From an uncultured bacterium (GTDB lineage: Bacteria > Bacillota > Negativicutes > Acidaminococcales > Acidaminococcaceae), in the NCBI GenBank assembly GCA_905215645.1, contig CAJMQS010000019.1:1-43693 (forward strand): a stretch of DNA of 43,693 bases, in the 5' to 3' direction. The notes under the pieces are model-generated. The model saw nothing but the letters and a program-made list of their open reading frames with translations, was not told the origin of the DNA and made no database searches. Shown here one piece after another: positions 33,086 to 41,056 of the stretch (position 1 is its first letter; the number at the start of each line of letters is the position of its first letter). Made by a program: the position numbers and the translations under genes.

Positions 33086-33275
33086 TTAAAAGACGTCAGA
33101 CCCGGCCCTTGCGGGCCTTTCAAATGAAAGAGTCAAGACGTCAGACCGGCCCTTGCGGGCCTCTCAGATGTCAGACGTCAGCTTGTCCGCAATAAGCAAA
33201 CGGACCTGCTGCTAAACCGAACAAAGCTGATATCTGACGTCTCAAGGCCCACTGGGCCGTTTCTGACGTCTTTTA
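33086..33275. repeat. Dispersed intergenic element, copy C
   Basis: A 190-bp element with terminal inverted repeats TAAAAGACGTCAGA (33087 rightward; mirror end at 33275). Two hairpin modules (CGGCCCTTGCGGGCC) precede the core at 33170-33247, which aligns with cores at 10921-10999 and 12403-12481. A GGCCCACTGGGCC hairpin lies near the right end. One end supplies the coaBC stop codon (33273-33275); the other touches the next gene's ribosome binding site. Confidence 0.85.
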
Positions 33276-34478
33276 CCGAGCCCTCTTCACTGCATCTCTC
33301 ACGATATCCAGGATATGGTTCCCCACTTCTTCCTTGCTCATGAGTTCCAGGCTGCGGATCTCGCCGCTGGGGAACAACAGCTTCACTACATTGGTATCGG
33401 TGCTGAAGCCGGCGCCTTTCATGGTCACGTCATTGGCTACGATCATATCCAGGTTCTTCTTCTTCACCTTGGCCGCTGCATTTTCCAGCAGATGCTGGGT
33501 CTCTGCCGCGAAGCCCACCAGGAGCTGTCCCTGCTTTTCCTGGCCCAGCTGTTTCAGGATATCTGGATTCTTGTCCAGGGCAATGGTCAGGGTCTCGTCA
33601 TTTTTCTTGATTTTCTGGGCTTCCGCATGGTGGGGTCGGTAATCCGCTACCGCAGCTGCCATGATCACCACATCCACGGCGGAATAAGCTGCCAGCACTG
33701 CATCCATCATTTCCCGGGTGGTTTCCACATCCTGGAACGCCACATTCCGGGGAACGGGAAGGGCCGTCGGGCCGGAAATCAAGGTGACTTCTGCACCCCG
33801 CCGGGCAGCGTCCCGGGCAATGGCATACCCCATTTTCCCGCTGGACCGGTTGCCGATGAAACGGACTGGATCGATGGCTTCCCGGGTCCCCCCGGCGGTC
33901 ACCAAAATCCGGAGGCCCCGCAGGTCCCCTTCCCGGCTGGCCAAAAAGGCGTCAAGGAAGGCCTTGATGTCTTCCGGTTCCGGCAGCCGCCCGGAGCCAT
34001 TCACCCCGCAGGCCAGATGCCCAGCCGCACTGGGCATGATGGTAATCCCGTCCTGGCGCAGGGTAGCCAGGTTCCGGACCACTGCCGGGTTTTCCAGCAT
34101 ATTGGTGTTCATGGCCGGACAGATGATCTTGGGTCTGTCACAGGCCATCAGGGTGGTGGACAAAAGGTCATCGGCAATGCCATTGGCCATTTTTCCGATG
34201 ATGTCCGCCGTCGCCGGTGCCACCACCATCAGGTCGCACCAGCGGCCGATGGCCACATGTTCCACATTGAATTCCGCATTGCCGGCCCACAGGTCCGTGG
34301 CCACCGGGTTCCCGCTGATTTCTTTGAACAGCAGCGGGGAAACCAGATGGGTGGCCGCTTCCGTCATGATCACCCGCACCTGGGCTTTGGCCTGGACCAG
34401 CCGGCTCACCAGGGTCACAGCCTTATAGGCGGCAATGCCCCCTGTCACGCCCAACGCAATCTTTTTGCCTTCCAGCAC
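33273..34478 (-). CDS. coaBC: Bifunctional phosphopantothenoylcysteine decarboxylase/synthetase
   Basis: Carries out two steps of coenzyme A synthesis: joining cysteine to 4'-phosphopantothenate (CoaB) and decarboxylating the product (CoaC). The 401-residue protein has the N-terminal flavoprotein domain (GVTGGIAAYKA, VAPATADIIGKMANGIADDLLSTT, AMNTNM, active Cys in GHLACGVNGSGRLPE), then the CTP-dependent CoaB domain (ILVTAGGTREAIDPVRFIGNRSSGKMG, KKNDETLTIALDKNPDIL). The start is GTG 34478 with AGGAGG 5 nt upstream. The TAA stop lies inside the terminal repeat of copy C. It follows rpoZ by 12 nt. Confidence 0.97.
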   Translation of the reverse strand: MLEGKKIALGVTGGIAAYKAVTLVSRLVQAKAQVRVIMTEAATHLVSPLLFKEISGNPVATDLWAGNAEFNVEHVAIGRWCDLMVVAPATADIIGKMANGIADDLLSTTLMACDRPKIICPAMNTNMLENPAVVRNLATLRQDGITIMPSAAGHLACGVNGSGRLPEPEDIKAFLDAFLASREGDLRGLRILVTAGGTREAIDPVRFIGNRSSGKMGYAIARDAARRGAEVTLISGPTALPVPRNVAFQDVETTREMMDAVLAAYSAVDVVIMAAAVADYRPHHAEAQKIKKNDETLTIALDKNPDILKQLGQEKQGQLLVGFAAETQHLLENAAAKVKKKNLDMIVANDVTMKGAGFSTDTNVVKLLFPSGEIRSLELMSKEEVGNHILDIVRDAVKRAR

Positions 34479-34490
34479 GGCTGCCTCCTG

Positions 34491-34712
34491 TTATTTTTTC
34501 ATTTCCTTCAGGTCTTCTTTGGTGGCAATGGTCACCAGGCCTTCGCCGATTTCTTTCAAGGCGATGGAAACCGGTTTGTTAGAATCGCACTTCACCAGGG
34601 CAGGAGCATGGTCCACCAGCTGCCGGGCCCGTTTGGAGGCCATAATCACCAGGGCATACTTGCTGCCGACTTTATCAGCCAGATAATCAATAGAAGGATC
34701 AATCATGGACAT
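34491..34712 (-). CDS. rpoZ: RNA polymerase omega subunit
   Basis: The 73-residue subunit supports assembly of RNA polymerase around beta-prime. Matching sequence is MIDPSIDYLADKVGSKYALVIMASKRARQLVD with the conserved SKYALV and KRAR motif, then KPVSIALKEIGEGLV. ATG 34712 has GGAG 8 nt upstream; the longer open frame to 34820 lies inside gmk and has no such signal. It lies between gmk and coaBC, the usual Firmicute order. Confidence 0.95.
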   Translation of the reverse strand: MSMIDPSIDYLADKVGSKYALVIMASKRARQLVDHAPALVKCDSNKPVSIALKEIGEGLVTIATKEDLKEMKK

Positions 34713-34725
34713 AGTGTACTCTCCT

Positions 34726-35370
34726 TTACTTCTCCTGCGCCGGTGCGCAGTCACAGGTGCCGTTGTGGCAGATTTCATCAACAATGTAATAGGTGCGTCC
34801 CACCCGCAGGTGTTCCACATCGATGATCTTGCTTACTTTATCCGTAGCCTTCTCCACTTCGTCGTTGACCACGATGTAATCATATTTGGAGGCGTAGGCC
34901 AGTTCACTGGTGGCGGCACTGAGCCGACGTTTGATCACGTCCACCGCATCGGTGCCCCGTTTGTAGATCCGTTTGGACAGTTCATCCAGGGAGGGGGGAA
35001 CAATGAACACGAAGACCCCGTCCGGATAGCTTTTCTTCACCTGGAGGGCGCCCTGGGGATCGATTTCCAGGATTACGTCCAGGCCTTCTTCCAATTTGTC
35101 CAGTACATACTGCTTGGGAGTCCCGTAGTAGTTGCCATAGACGGAAGCATGTTCCAAAAGGCCTCCATTTTTGATCATCTCTTCGAACTCATCCCGGGTC
35201 TTGAAGAAATAATTCACTCCATCCACTTCCCCGTTCCGGGGCTGACGGGTGGTGCAGGAAACCGAGTAGGCCATATGGTCCCGTTTTTCCCGGAGACGGG
35301 CGCAGATGGTCCCCTTTCCGGCGCCGCTGGGCCCGCTGAGTACCAGCAAAATCCCCTGAGGCTTATTCAT
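34726..35370 (-). CDS. gmk: Guanylate kinase
   Basis: Phosphorylates GMP to GDP with ATP. The P-loop is GPSGAGKG (13-20), followed by the GMP-binding segments YSVSCTTRQPRNGEVDGVNYFF and LLEHASVYGNYYGTPK, and the DVILEIDPQGALQVK strand. The 214-residue length is normal. ATG 35370 has GGAGG 6 nt upstream and overlaps the end of remA by 8 nt. Confidence 0.97.
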   Translation of the reverse strand: MNKPQGILLVLSGPSGAGKGTICARLREKRDHMAYSVSCTTRQPRNGEVDGVNYFFKTRDEFEEMIKNGGLLEHASVYGNYYGTPKQYVLDKLEEGLDVILEIDPQGALQVKKSYPDGVFVFIVPPSLDELSKRIYKRGTDAVDVIKRRLSAATSELAYASKYDYIVVNDEVEKATDKVSKIIDVEHLRVGRTYYIVDEICHNGTCDCAPAQEK

Positions 35371-35653
35371 CGTCTTCCTCCCTTTCTTCTGCAGCCGGTT
35401 CTTCCTGGGCTTCCTGAGTCACAAACCGGTTGGCAATGGTTTCCGGCTGCAGAGCAGACAGTACGATATGGCCGCTGTCCATAATCAATACGGCCCGGGT
35501 GCGCCGTCCGTAGGTGGCATCGATGACCACGCCCTTGTCCCGTCCATCCTGGATGATCCGCTTGATGGGAGCGCTTTCCGGGCCGATGATGGTGATGACC
35601 CGCTGTGCGGAAACAATGTTGCCGAAGCCGATGTTGATCAGTTTGATGTCCAT
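35363..35653 (-). CDS. remA: RemA-family DNA-binding regulator (DUF370)
   Basis: The 96-residue protein matches RemA (YlzA), which in Bacillus activates biofilm-matrix genes by binding DNA as a ring-forming oligomer. Core: LINIGFGNIVSAQRVITIIGPESAPIKRI, then DATYGRRTRAVLIMDSGHIVLSA. An acidic tail (EEPAAEEREEDDE) extends beyond the usual 85-90 residues. It lies between yicC and gmk, as in Firmicutes. Whether it controls matrix genes in this organism is unknown. Confidence 0.92.
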   Translation of the reverse strand: MDIKLINIGFGNIVSAQRVITIIGPESAPIKRIIQDGRDKGVVIDATYGRRTRAVLIMDSGHIVLSALQPETIANRFVTQEAQEEPAAEEREEDDE

Positions 35654-35673
35654 AAATAACTTCTCTCCTAGTC

Positions 35674-36570
35674 TTATTGTATATTCTGGATTTGTTCCCT
35701 TACCTTCTCGATTTCGCTTTTCATATCCACGATGGTCTGGATGATCGGAGCGTCCCCCGCTTTGGAAGCGATGGTGTTGACTTCCCGGTTCATTTCCTGG
35801 ACCAGGAAATCCATCCGCCGCCCAACAGGGGCCTCTTCCCGGAGCAGCTGTCGGAACTGCCGGAGATGGCTGTGGAGACGGACGATCTCTTCCGTCACAT
35901 TCACCCGGTCCGCATAGATGGCTGTTTCCTGGATGATCCGGCTCTCGTCCAAAGGCCCGCTCCCCGCTTCTTGGAGCAGCTGGCGGAGCTGCCGTTCCAG
36001 CTTCTGCCGGTATTCCTGCACCGTTTCCGGTGCCCTTCCTTCGATGGTCTCCAGCTGCCCTTCGATGACAGCGATGCGTTTTTCCAGGTCGGCCGCCAGC
36101 TGGCAGCCTTCTGTCCGGCGCATTTCCAGCAGATGGTCCAGGGCCTCATCCGTCGCCTTGGCGATTCCCGGCCACAGTCTTTCCAGATCTATGGTGCCTT
36201 CTTCCGGGAGCAGTACATCGGGACAGCCCGCGATGAAAAGCAGTTCCTGAGAGAATGATTCCCCAGGAGAACCCAGCAGGTGGGCAAGTTCTTTCAAACT
36301 ATCATGATAAGCTTTTGCCAGCCCTTTGTCAATCTTAACTTGTCTGCCTTCCGCTCCCGTATATCCAGAAGTAATGAATACATCGATGTGTCCCCGGCTG
36401 ATCTGTGCCAGGATCTTCCGGCGCAGGCGGTTTTCCAGGGGATTCAGGAACCGGGGCAGCCGCAGGGCGGCTTCTCCATACCGGTGGTTCACGGTCTTGA
36501 TCTCGATCTGGAAGGTGAAATCTTCCTCTTCCCATTGGCCCCGGCCGTAGCCGGTCATGCTCTGGATCAT
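35674..36570 (-). CDS. YicC-family endoribonuclease
   Basis: The 298-residue protein starts IQSMTGYGRG, the family signature, with an N-terminal YicC-N domain (TVNHRYGEAALRLPRFLNPLENRLR) and a C-terminal DUF1732 domain ending RRMDFLVQEMNREVNTIASK and a coiled tail. E. coli YicC is an RNase; the Bacillus homologue is YloC. ATG 36570 follows GGAGG within a purine-rich tract. It is second in the operon behind the secreted-protein gene. Confidence 0.93.
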   Translation of the reverse strand: MIQSMTGYGRGQWEEEDFTFQIEIKTVNHRYGEAALRLPRFLNPLENRLRRKILAQISRGHIDVFITSGYTGAEGRQVKIDKGLAKAYHDSLKELAHLLGSPGESFSQELLFIAGCPDVLLPEEGTIDLERLWPGIAKATDEALDHLLEMRRTEGCQLAADLEKRIAVIEGQLETIEGRAPETVQEYRQKLERQLRQLLQEAGSGPLDESRIIQETAIYADRVNVTEEIVRLHSHLRQFRQLLREEAPVGRRMDFLVQEMNREVNTIASKAGDAPIIQTIVDMKSEIEKVREQIQNIQ

Positions 36571-36589
36571 CCTTTCCCCCTCCTCTTTA

Positions 36590-37213
36590 TCAGTTCATGG
36601 CGGTGAGCTTCAGGACAAACTCCCGGGTCCCCCCGTATTCATCAGTGGCCGCCAGGACCATGGTCCGGCTGGGATCCACCTTGGTCAGGTCAAAATAGAC
36701 AAAATACTGCAGGTCCCACACATTGTTGTCTTCCAGTTCCCCGCTCTGTTTATTGGGGATCTCCATATCCCGCTGGGAAGCACTGTTCAGGTTGCAGTAA
36801 TAAGGTTCCAGCACCTTCTGTCCCTGGTACAGTTTCACCTTCAGGTTCTTGGGTTCCAGTTTCACGCTGGTGCTCAAGTTAAGGCCCAAAGCCAGGACCC
36901 CATCGTACTGCTTGGCCACCTTCATCCCCTGGGCCACCGTAGGGGTGTTCCCTTCGCTGACCCGCTGCCGGGCATCCACCGCTGCCGTCAGATAGGGAGT
37001 ATAGACCACCACCCGCTCCCGCAGCCCGTAAGGATTCATCTGCTTCCGGTCGTAAACTGTCCAGGGAGCCAGCACTTCTCCCAGGGAAGCTCCTTTCCGC
37101 TCGGCTCCGTAGGTCTGTGCCGACTGGATGGTATTGGGAGTCAGGGGAAGCATAGCAAAGACAGGTTGGGAAAACAGCAGGAAGACTGCTGTGAACAGGC
37201 CCAGTTTTTTCAT
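36590..37213 (-). CDS. Secreted protein of unknown function
   Basis: The 207-residue protein has a clear signal peptide (KKLGLFTAVFLLFSQPVFA, likely cleaved after A20). The mature part shows a beta-rich composition (VYTPYLTAAVDARQRV, LNLSTSVKLEPKNLKVKLYQGQ, FVYFDLTKVDPSRTMVLAATDEYG) but no recognisable motif. It is first in the yicC-remA-gmk-rpoZ-coaBC operon, which is an unusual partner for those housekeeping genes. It starts about 55 nt downstream of the minus-strand promoter. Confidence 0.75.
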   Translation of the reverse strand: MKKLGLFTAVFLLFSQPVFAMLPLTPNTIQSAQTYGAERKGASLGEVLAPWTVYDRKQMNPYGLRERVVVYTPYLTAAVDARQRVSEGNTPTVAQGMKVAKQYDGVLALGLNLSTSVKLEPKNLKVKLYQGQKVLEPYYCNLNSASQRDMEIPNKQSGELEDNNVWDLQYFVYFDLTKVDPSRTMVLAATDEYGGTREFVLKLTAMN

Positions 37214-37233
37214 GATATCCTCTCCTTTACAGT

Positions 37234-37262
37234 TTGACCGAAAAGTCTTATACGGTTATACT
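37234..37262 (+). promoter_or_regulatory. rqcH promoter
   Basis: TTGACC (37234-37239) is 17 bp from TATACT (37257-37262), about 50 nt upstream of the rqcH start. It overlaps a minus-strand promoter. Confidence 0.8.
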
Positions 37263-37271
37263 AATCAATAT

Positions 37272-37300
37272 ATTATAACGAATTTAACGAAACCGTGCAA
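37272..37300 (-). promoter_or_regulatory. Promoter of the yicC-coaBC operon
   Basis: TTGCAC (37295-37300) is 17 bp from a perfect TATAAT (37272-37277). The -10 boxes of the two divergent promoters are about 10 bp apart, so polymerase binding at one should interfere with the other. Confidence 0.75.
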
Positions 37301-37315
37301 ATATTGGAGGAAATC

Positions 37316-39055
37316 ATGAATTTAGAAGGAATTGCCCTGCAGCTCCTGACCCGGGAACTGACAGCTGCCCTCAGCGGCGGAAAGATTTTCAAGATTTTCA
37401 TGCCCAGCCAGGCTTCCCTGCTGCTGCAGGTGAACCAGCAGAACCGAACGGTGAACCTGCTGGTAGATATGAACGGGGATTCTCCACTCCTCACCCTGCC
37501 AGAAACTCTGCCGGAACGGCCGGACCTGCCGCCCAGTTTCTGCATGCTGCTCCGGAAGCATCTGGAAGAAGGCCGGATCGCCAAAGTCTCCCAGCGGGGG
37601 CTGGACCGGATCCTGACCCTGGATGTAGATCTGATTGGAGCCGAACGGAAGATCATCACCAAGAAGCTGATCCTAGAGCTCACCGGCAAGAACAGCAACA
37701 TCATCTTCGTGGACGAAAAAGGCATCATCCTGGATGCCCTCCGGCATATCGGCAAGGCCCAGAGCCGGTTCAGGCAGATCCTGCCCAACCTGCCCTATAC
37801 CCTGCCTCCCGCTCAGGAAGGACTGGATTTCCTCCAGGCGGACCCCCATGCCATCCGGGAAGCCGCCGTGGCCCAGGGGGATGTTTCCCTGGTACAGGGG
37901 CTCATCGCCGCTACCCAAGGCATCGGGAAATACACTGCCCAGGAAGCGGTCCTGCGCAGCGGCTGTGAAGGCCCGGTGAACCTGCTGGACCTGGAAGGGG
38001 CCTGGAAGCTGGAAGGTGCTATCGCAGGACTCCAGGATGAGATCCGCCGGCGCCTGGATGGGACGGACCCTACCGTGGTGGCTCAGATCGACAGCCGGAA
38101 TCGGATGAAGAACCTGGTGCCCTATCATCCTCAGGGCCATCCGGAATGGATCCAGATGACCTTCCCCTCCCTCCTGGCAGCCCAGGCCTACAGTGCTTCC
38201 CTGATCCCGGTCCAGATTCCGGAAAAGGACCAGCTGACCAAACTGGTGGCCGGCCAGGAAGCCAAGACGGAAAAGAAACTGAAGTTCCTGGCCCAGGACC
38301 TGGCCCGGGCGGAGAACGCCGAGACCCAAAAGATCATAGCGGATACCCTGATGGCCTACGGCTGGTCCCTGGAAAAAGGCCGGACTTCCTGTGAATTGAA
38401 GAGCCTTTACGACGGAAATAAGCTGAAGATTGCCCTGGCCCCAGAACTGACGGCCATGGAAAATGCCCAGGCTTATTACAAGCGGTACAACAAATTCAAG
38501 CGGGCGGTGGGAGAGATCCAGCAGCAGCAGGCTGAAGCCCGGGAGCTCCTGGCCTATCTCCAGAGCCTGGAAGTGTCCCTGGAGACCGCTTCCACCAAAG
38601 GGGAAATCGCCGAGATCAAGCAGGAGATCATCAGCCTGGGGCTCCTGCCCCGTCCCCGGAAGAAGCAGCCCTCCCAGAACCGTTCCACTCCCCTGAAAGT
38701 GGTGCTGACCCCGGACACTTTCCTTTATATTGGAAAGAACAACCGGCAGAACGACGAAGTGACCTTCAAGCTGGGCCGGGGCAGCGACCTGTGGTTCCAC
38801 GCCAAGAACATTCCCGGGTCCCATGTGATCTTGAAGACCACCCTGCCCCAGCCCCGGCAAGAAGATATCTTGGCCGCCGCCCAGCTGGCTGCCGGCTACA
38901 GCAAGGGACGCAATGCCGACCGGGTGCCGGTGGATTGCACGGAGAAGCGGCTGGTGAAAAAGCCCAGTGGAGCCAAGCCCGGATTCGTGATCTACACCGG
39001 CCAGACCACCTTATATGTAAAACCTTGTACAACTGTCCACGTGTCAAGAGACTGA
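37316..39055 (+). CDS. rqcH: Ribosome quality-control protein RqcH (NFACT family)
   Basis: Recognises stalled 50S subunits carrying peptidyl-tRNA and adds C-terminal alanine tails. The 579-residue protein has the NFACT-N domain with D97-R98 (residues shown to be needed in Bacillus RqcH), a long helical coiled coil (about 330-430), and the C-terminal NFACT-R domain (LYIGKNNRQNDEVTFKLGRGSDLWFHAKNIPGSHVIL). ATG 37316 has GGAGG 5 nt upstream; the frame opens at 37295. Older annotations call it fibronectin-binding protein A. It has its own promoter and is divergent from the yicC operon. Confidence 0.93.
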   Translation: MNLEGIALQLLTRELTAALSGGKIFKIFMPSQASLLLQVNQQNRTVNLLVDMNGDSPLLTLPETLPERPDLPPSFCMLLRKHLEEGRIAKVSQRGLDRILTLDVDLIGAERKIITKKLILELTGKNSNIIFVDEKGIILDALRHIGKAQSRFRQILPNLPYTLPPAQEGLDFLQADPHAIREAAVAQGDVSLVQGLIAATQGIGKYTAQEAVLRSGCEGPVNLLDLEGAWKLEGAIAGLQDEIRRRLDGTDPTVVAQIDSRNRMKNLVPYHPQGHPEWIQMTFPSLLAAQAYSASLIPVQIPEKDQLTKLVAGQEAKTEKKLKFLAQDLARAENAETQKIIADTLMAYGWSLEKGRTSCELKSLYDGNKLKIALAPELTAMENAQAYYKRYNKFKRAVGEIQQQQAEARELLAYLQSLEVSLETASTKGEIAEIKQEIISLGLLPRPRKKQPSQNRSTPLKVVLTPDTFLYIGKNNRQNDEVTFKLGRGSDLWFHAKNIPGSHVILKTTLPQPRQEDILAAAQLAAGYSKGRNADRVPVDCTEKRLVKKPSGAKPGFVIYTGQTTLYVKPCTTVHVSRD

Positions 39056-39068
39056 TTTGGTTTTTTCG

Positions 39069-39097
39069 TTGACAGCTGTTACACTCCGTGCTAAATT
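39069..39097 (+). promoter_or_regulatory. ilvD promoter
   Basis: A perfect TTGACA (39069-39074) is 17 bp from TAAATT (39092-39097). The leader is about 43 nt, too short for a T-box or a leader-peptide attenuator. Confidence 0.8.
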
Positions 39098-39146
39098 ATT
39101 CCTTATATCACGGCAAACTTGCTAGTAGAGAGAAAAGAGGAATATC

Positions 39147-40814
39147 ATGAGAAGTACGACAGTGAAAAAAGGTTCTACCCGAGCAGCCCATCGCTCCCTG
39201 TTCTATGCTATGGGATATACGGAAGATGAATTGAAGAAGCCCCTGATCGGGATCTGCAATGCACAGAATGAAATCATCCCCGGCCATATGGATCTGGATC
39301 GGATCGCTAAGGCCGTAAAATATGGTGTGCTGGAAAACGGCGGCACCCCCATCGAATTCCCTGCTATCGGCATCTGCGACGGCATCGCCATGGGCCATGA
39401 CGGGATGAAGTATCCCCTGGCCAGCCGGGAACTGGTGGCGGACAGCATCGAAGCCGTTGCCAACGGCCATGCTTTCGATGCCTTGGTCCTGATCCCCAAC
39501 TGCGACAAGATCGTTCCGGGGATGCTGATGGCTGCCGCCCGGCTGAACATCCCCACGGTGGTGGTGAGCGGAGGACCCATGCTGCCTGGACGGTATCAAG
39601 GGAAGGACATCAGCGTCAGCACCGTATTCGAAGCGGCCGGCCGTTTCGAAGCCGGGAGCATCAGCAAAAAGGAACTGTCGGAAATCGAACACTGTGCCTG
39701 CCCCGGCTGTGGTTCCTGTGCCGGCCTCTTCACTGCTAACACCATGAATTCCCTGACGGAAGTGCTGGGCATGGGCCTGCCGGGCAACGGGACCATCCCG
39801 GCTGCCTACCAGGGTGCCCGGATCGCCCTGGCCAAACAGGCCGGCAAACAGGTGATGGAAATGCTGGCCAAGAACATCTGCCCTAAGGACATCATGACCG
39901 CCAAGGCCTTCCGGAACGCCATCACCGTGGATATGGCCATGGGGGGGTCCACCAATACCTGTCTCCATCTGCCGGCGATCGCCCACGAAGCGGGAGTGGA
40001 TCTGCCCTTGGAACTGTTCGATGAAATCAGCAAGCATACTCCCTACCTGACCAAGCTGAGCCCTGGCGGGACCTTCCATATGATCGATGTGGAAGAAGCC
40101 GGCGGGATCCGTGCCGTCATGAACGAACTGTCCAAGCACGGCCTGATTGAAAAGGACTGCCTGACCGTCACCGGCAAGACCGTAGGCGAAAACATCAGAG
40201 GCGCCAAGATCCTCCGTCCGGAAGTGATCCACACGGTAAAGGAGCCCATCCGGAAGACCGGCGGCATCGCCGTGCTGAAAGGGAACATCGCCCGGGACTG
40301 CTCCGTGGTGAAAGAAAGCGCTGTAGCTCCGGAAATGCTGAAGCACTCCGGCCCGGCCCGAGTCTTCAATTCGGAAGATGAAGCCATCGAAGCCATCGTG
40401 GGCAAGAAGATCAAACCGGGTGATGTGGTGGTGATCCGCTATGAAGGGCCCAAGGGCGGTCCAGGCATGCGGGAAATGCTGAACCCCACCGCTGTGATTA
40501 CCGGTATGGGCCTGGGCAAATCGGTGGCCCTCCTGACCGACGGCCGTTTCTCCGGTGCCACCCAGGGAGCCTGCATCGGCCATATCTCTCCAGAAGCCCG
40601 AGAAGGGGGCAATATCGCCCTGATCGAAGAAGGGGACATCATCGACATCGACATCCCCAATCGGACTCTCAACGTGCGGGTCAGCGATGAAGAGTTGGCC
40701 AAACGGAAAGAGAACTGGGTCTGCCCTCCTCCGAAAGTGAAGAAAGGCTACCTGGCCCGGTACGCCTCCCTGGTCTCCTCCGCAGCGCAGGGAGCCGTGT
40801 TGAAGTATAATTGA
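39147..40814 (+). CDS. ilvD: Dihydroxy-acid dehydratase
   Basis: Dehydrates 2,3-dihydroxy-3-methylbutanoate and its isoleucine counterpart in branched-chain amino acid synthesis. The 555-residue protein has the signatures CDGIAMGHDGM (C77), PNCDKIVPGM (C119) and CPGCGSCAGLFTANTM (C191), which carry the iron-sulfur ligands, and the C-terminal TDGRFSG and GHISPEA blocks. It stands alone: no ilvB, ilvN or ilvC is adjacent. AGAGGAATATC precedes the ATG. It converges on the M18 aminopeptidase gene. Confidence 0.97.
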   Translation: MRSTTVKKGSTRAAHRSLFYAMGYTEDELKKPLIGICNAQNEIIPGHMDLDRIAKAVKYGVLENGGTPIEFPAIGICDGIAMGHDGMKYPLASRELVADSIEAVANGHAFDALVLIPNCDKIVPGMLMAAARLNIPTVVVSGGPMLPGRYQGKDISVSTVFEAAGRFEAGSISKKELSEIEHCACPGCGSCAGLFTANTMNSLTEVLGMGLPGNGTIPAAYQGARIALAKQAGKQVMEMLAKNICPKDIMTAKAFRNAITVDMAMGGSTNTCLHLPAIAHEAGVDLPLELFDEISKHTPYLTKLSPGGTFHMIDVEEAGGIRAVMNELSKHGLIEKDCLTVTGKTVGENIRGAKILRPEVIHTVKEPIRKTGGIAVLKGNIARDCSVVKESAVAPEMLKHSGPARVFNSEDEAIEAIVGKKIKPGDVVVIRYEGPKGGPGMREMLNPTAVITGMGLGKSVALLTDGRFSGATQGACIGHISPEAREGGNIALIEEGDIIDIDIPNRTLNVRVSDEELAKRKENWVCPPPKVKKGYLARYASLVSSAAQGAVLKYN

Positions 40815-40815
40815 T

Positions 40816-41056
40816 GAAAAAGGGGGCTGTTTGCATAAGCAACAGCCCGTCATACGTCATAGGTCATACGCCGATGGAAGCCAGCTTTGCTGGTTTCGAA
40901 TTTAAGAAAATCAGATGAATGTTATAGCAGGTTTTAAAATTTCAAAATCAATTTGGAAAAATTGATTTCCAAAAGCATATGACGTATGACGACTGACGTA
41001 TGACGAAGGGGTTGTTGCACGTGTGTGGTTTTCACACGTGCAACAACCCCTTTTTC
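40816..41056. repeat. TGAC-heptamer element between convergent ilvD and M18 genes
   Basis: This is the complete spacer. At left, a GGGCTGTT/AACAGCCC hairpin with a minus-strand T-run (40816-40848) is followed by three GTCATAC-type heptamers (40849-40869). At right, four ATGACGT-type heptamers (40979-41006) precede an 18-bp hairpin with a plus-strand T-run (41008-41055). The two ends are inverted copies. The AT-rich centre carries an AAATCAATTT/AAATTGATTT hairpin. Each outer hairpin can terminate transcription that has crossed the element. Confidence 0.8.
41008..41055 (+). terminator. ilvD terminator (18-bp perfect hairpin)
   Basis: GGGGTTGTTGCACGTGTG (41008-41025) pairs perfectly with 41033-41050, followed by five T. 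Identical to positions 9-51 of the window. Confidence 0.85.

Noticed and set aside
33073..33123. 17-residue N-terminal extension of the LURP-one-like protein
   Set aside because: It is encoded by repeat copy C; the GTG at 33072 has an optimally spaced AAAGGAGG.
39098..39146. T-box or leader-peptide attenuator before ilvD
   Set aside because: The leader is about 43-50 nt, has no terminator hairpin, no TGGNACC-like T-box and no Ile/Leu/Val-rich peptide.
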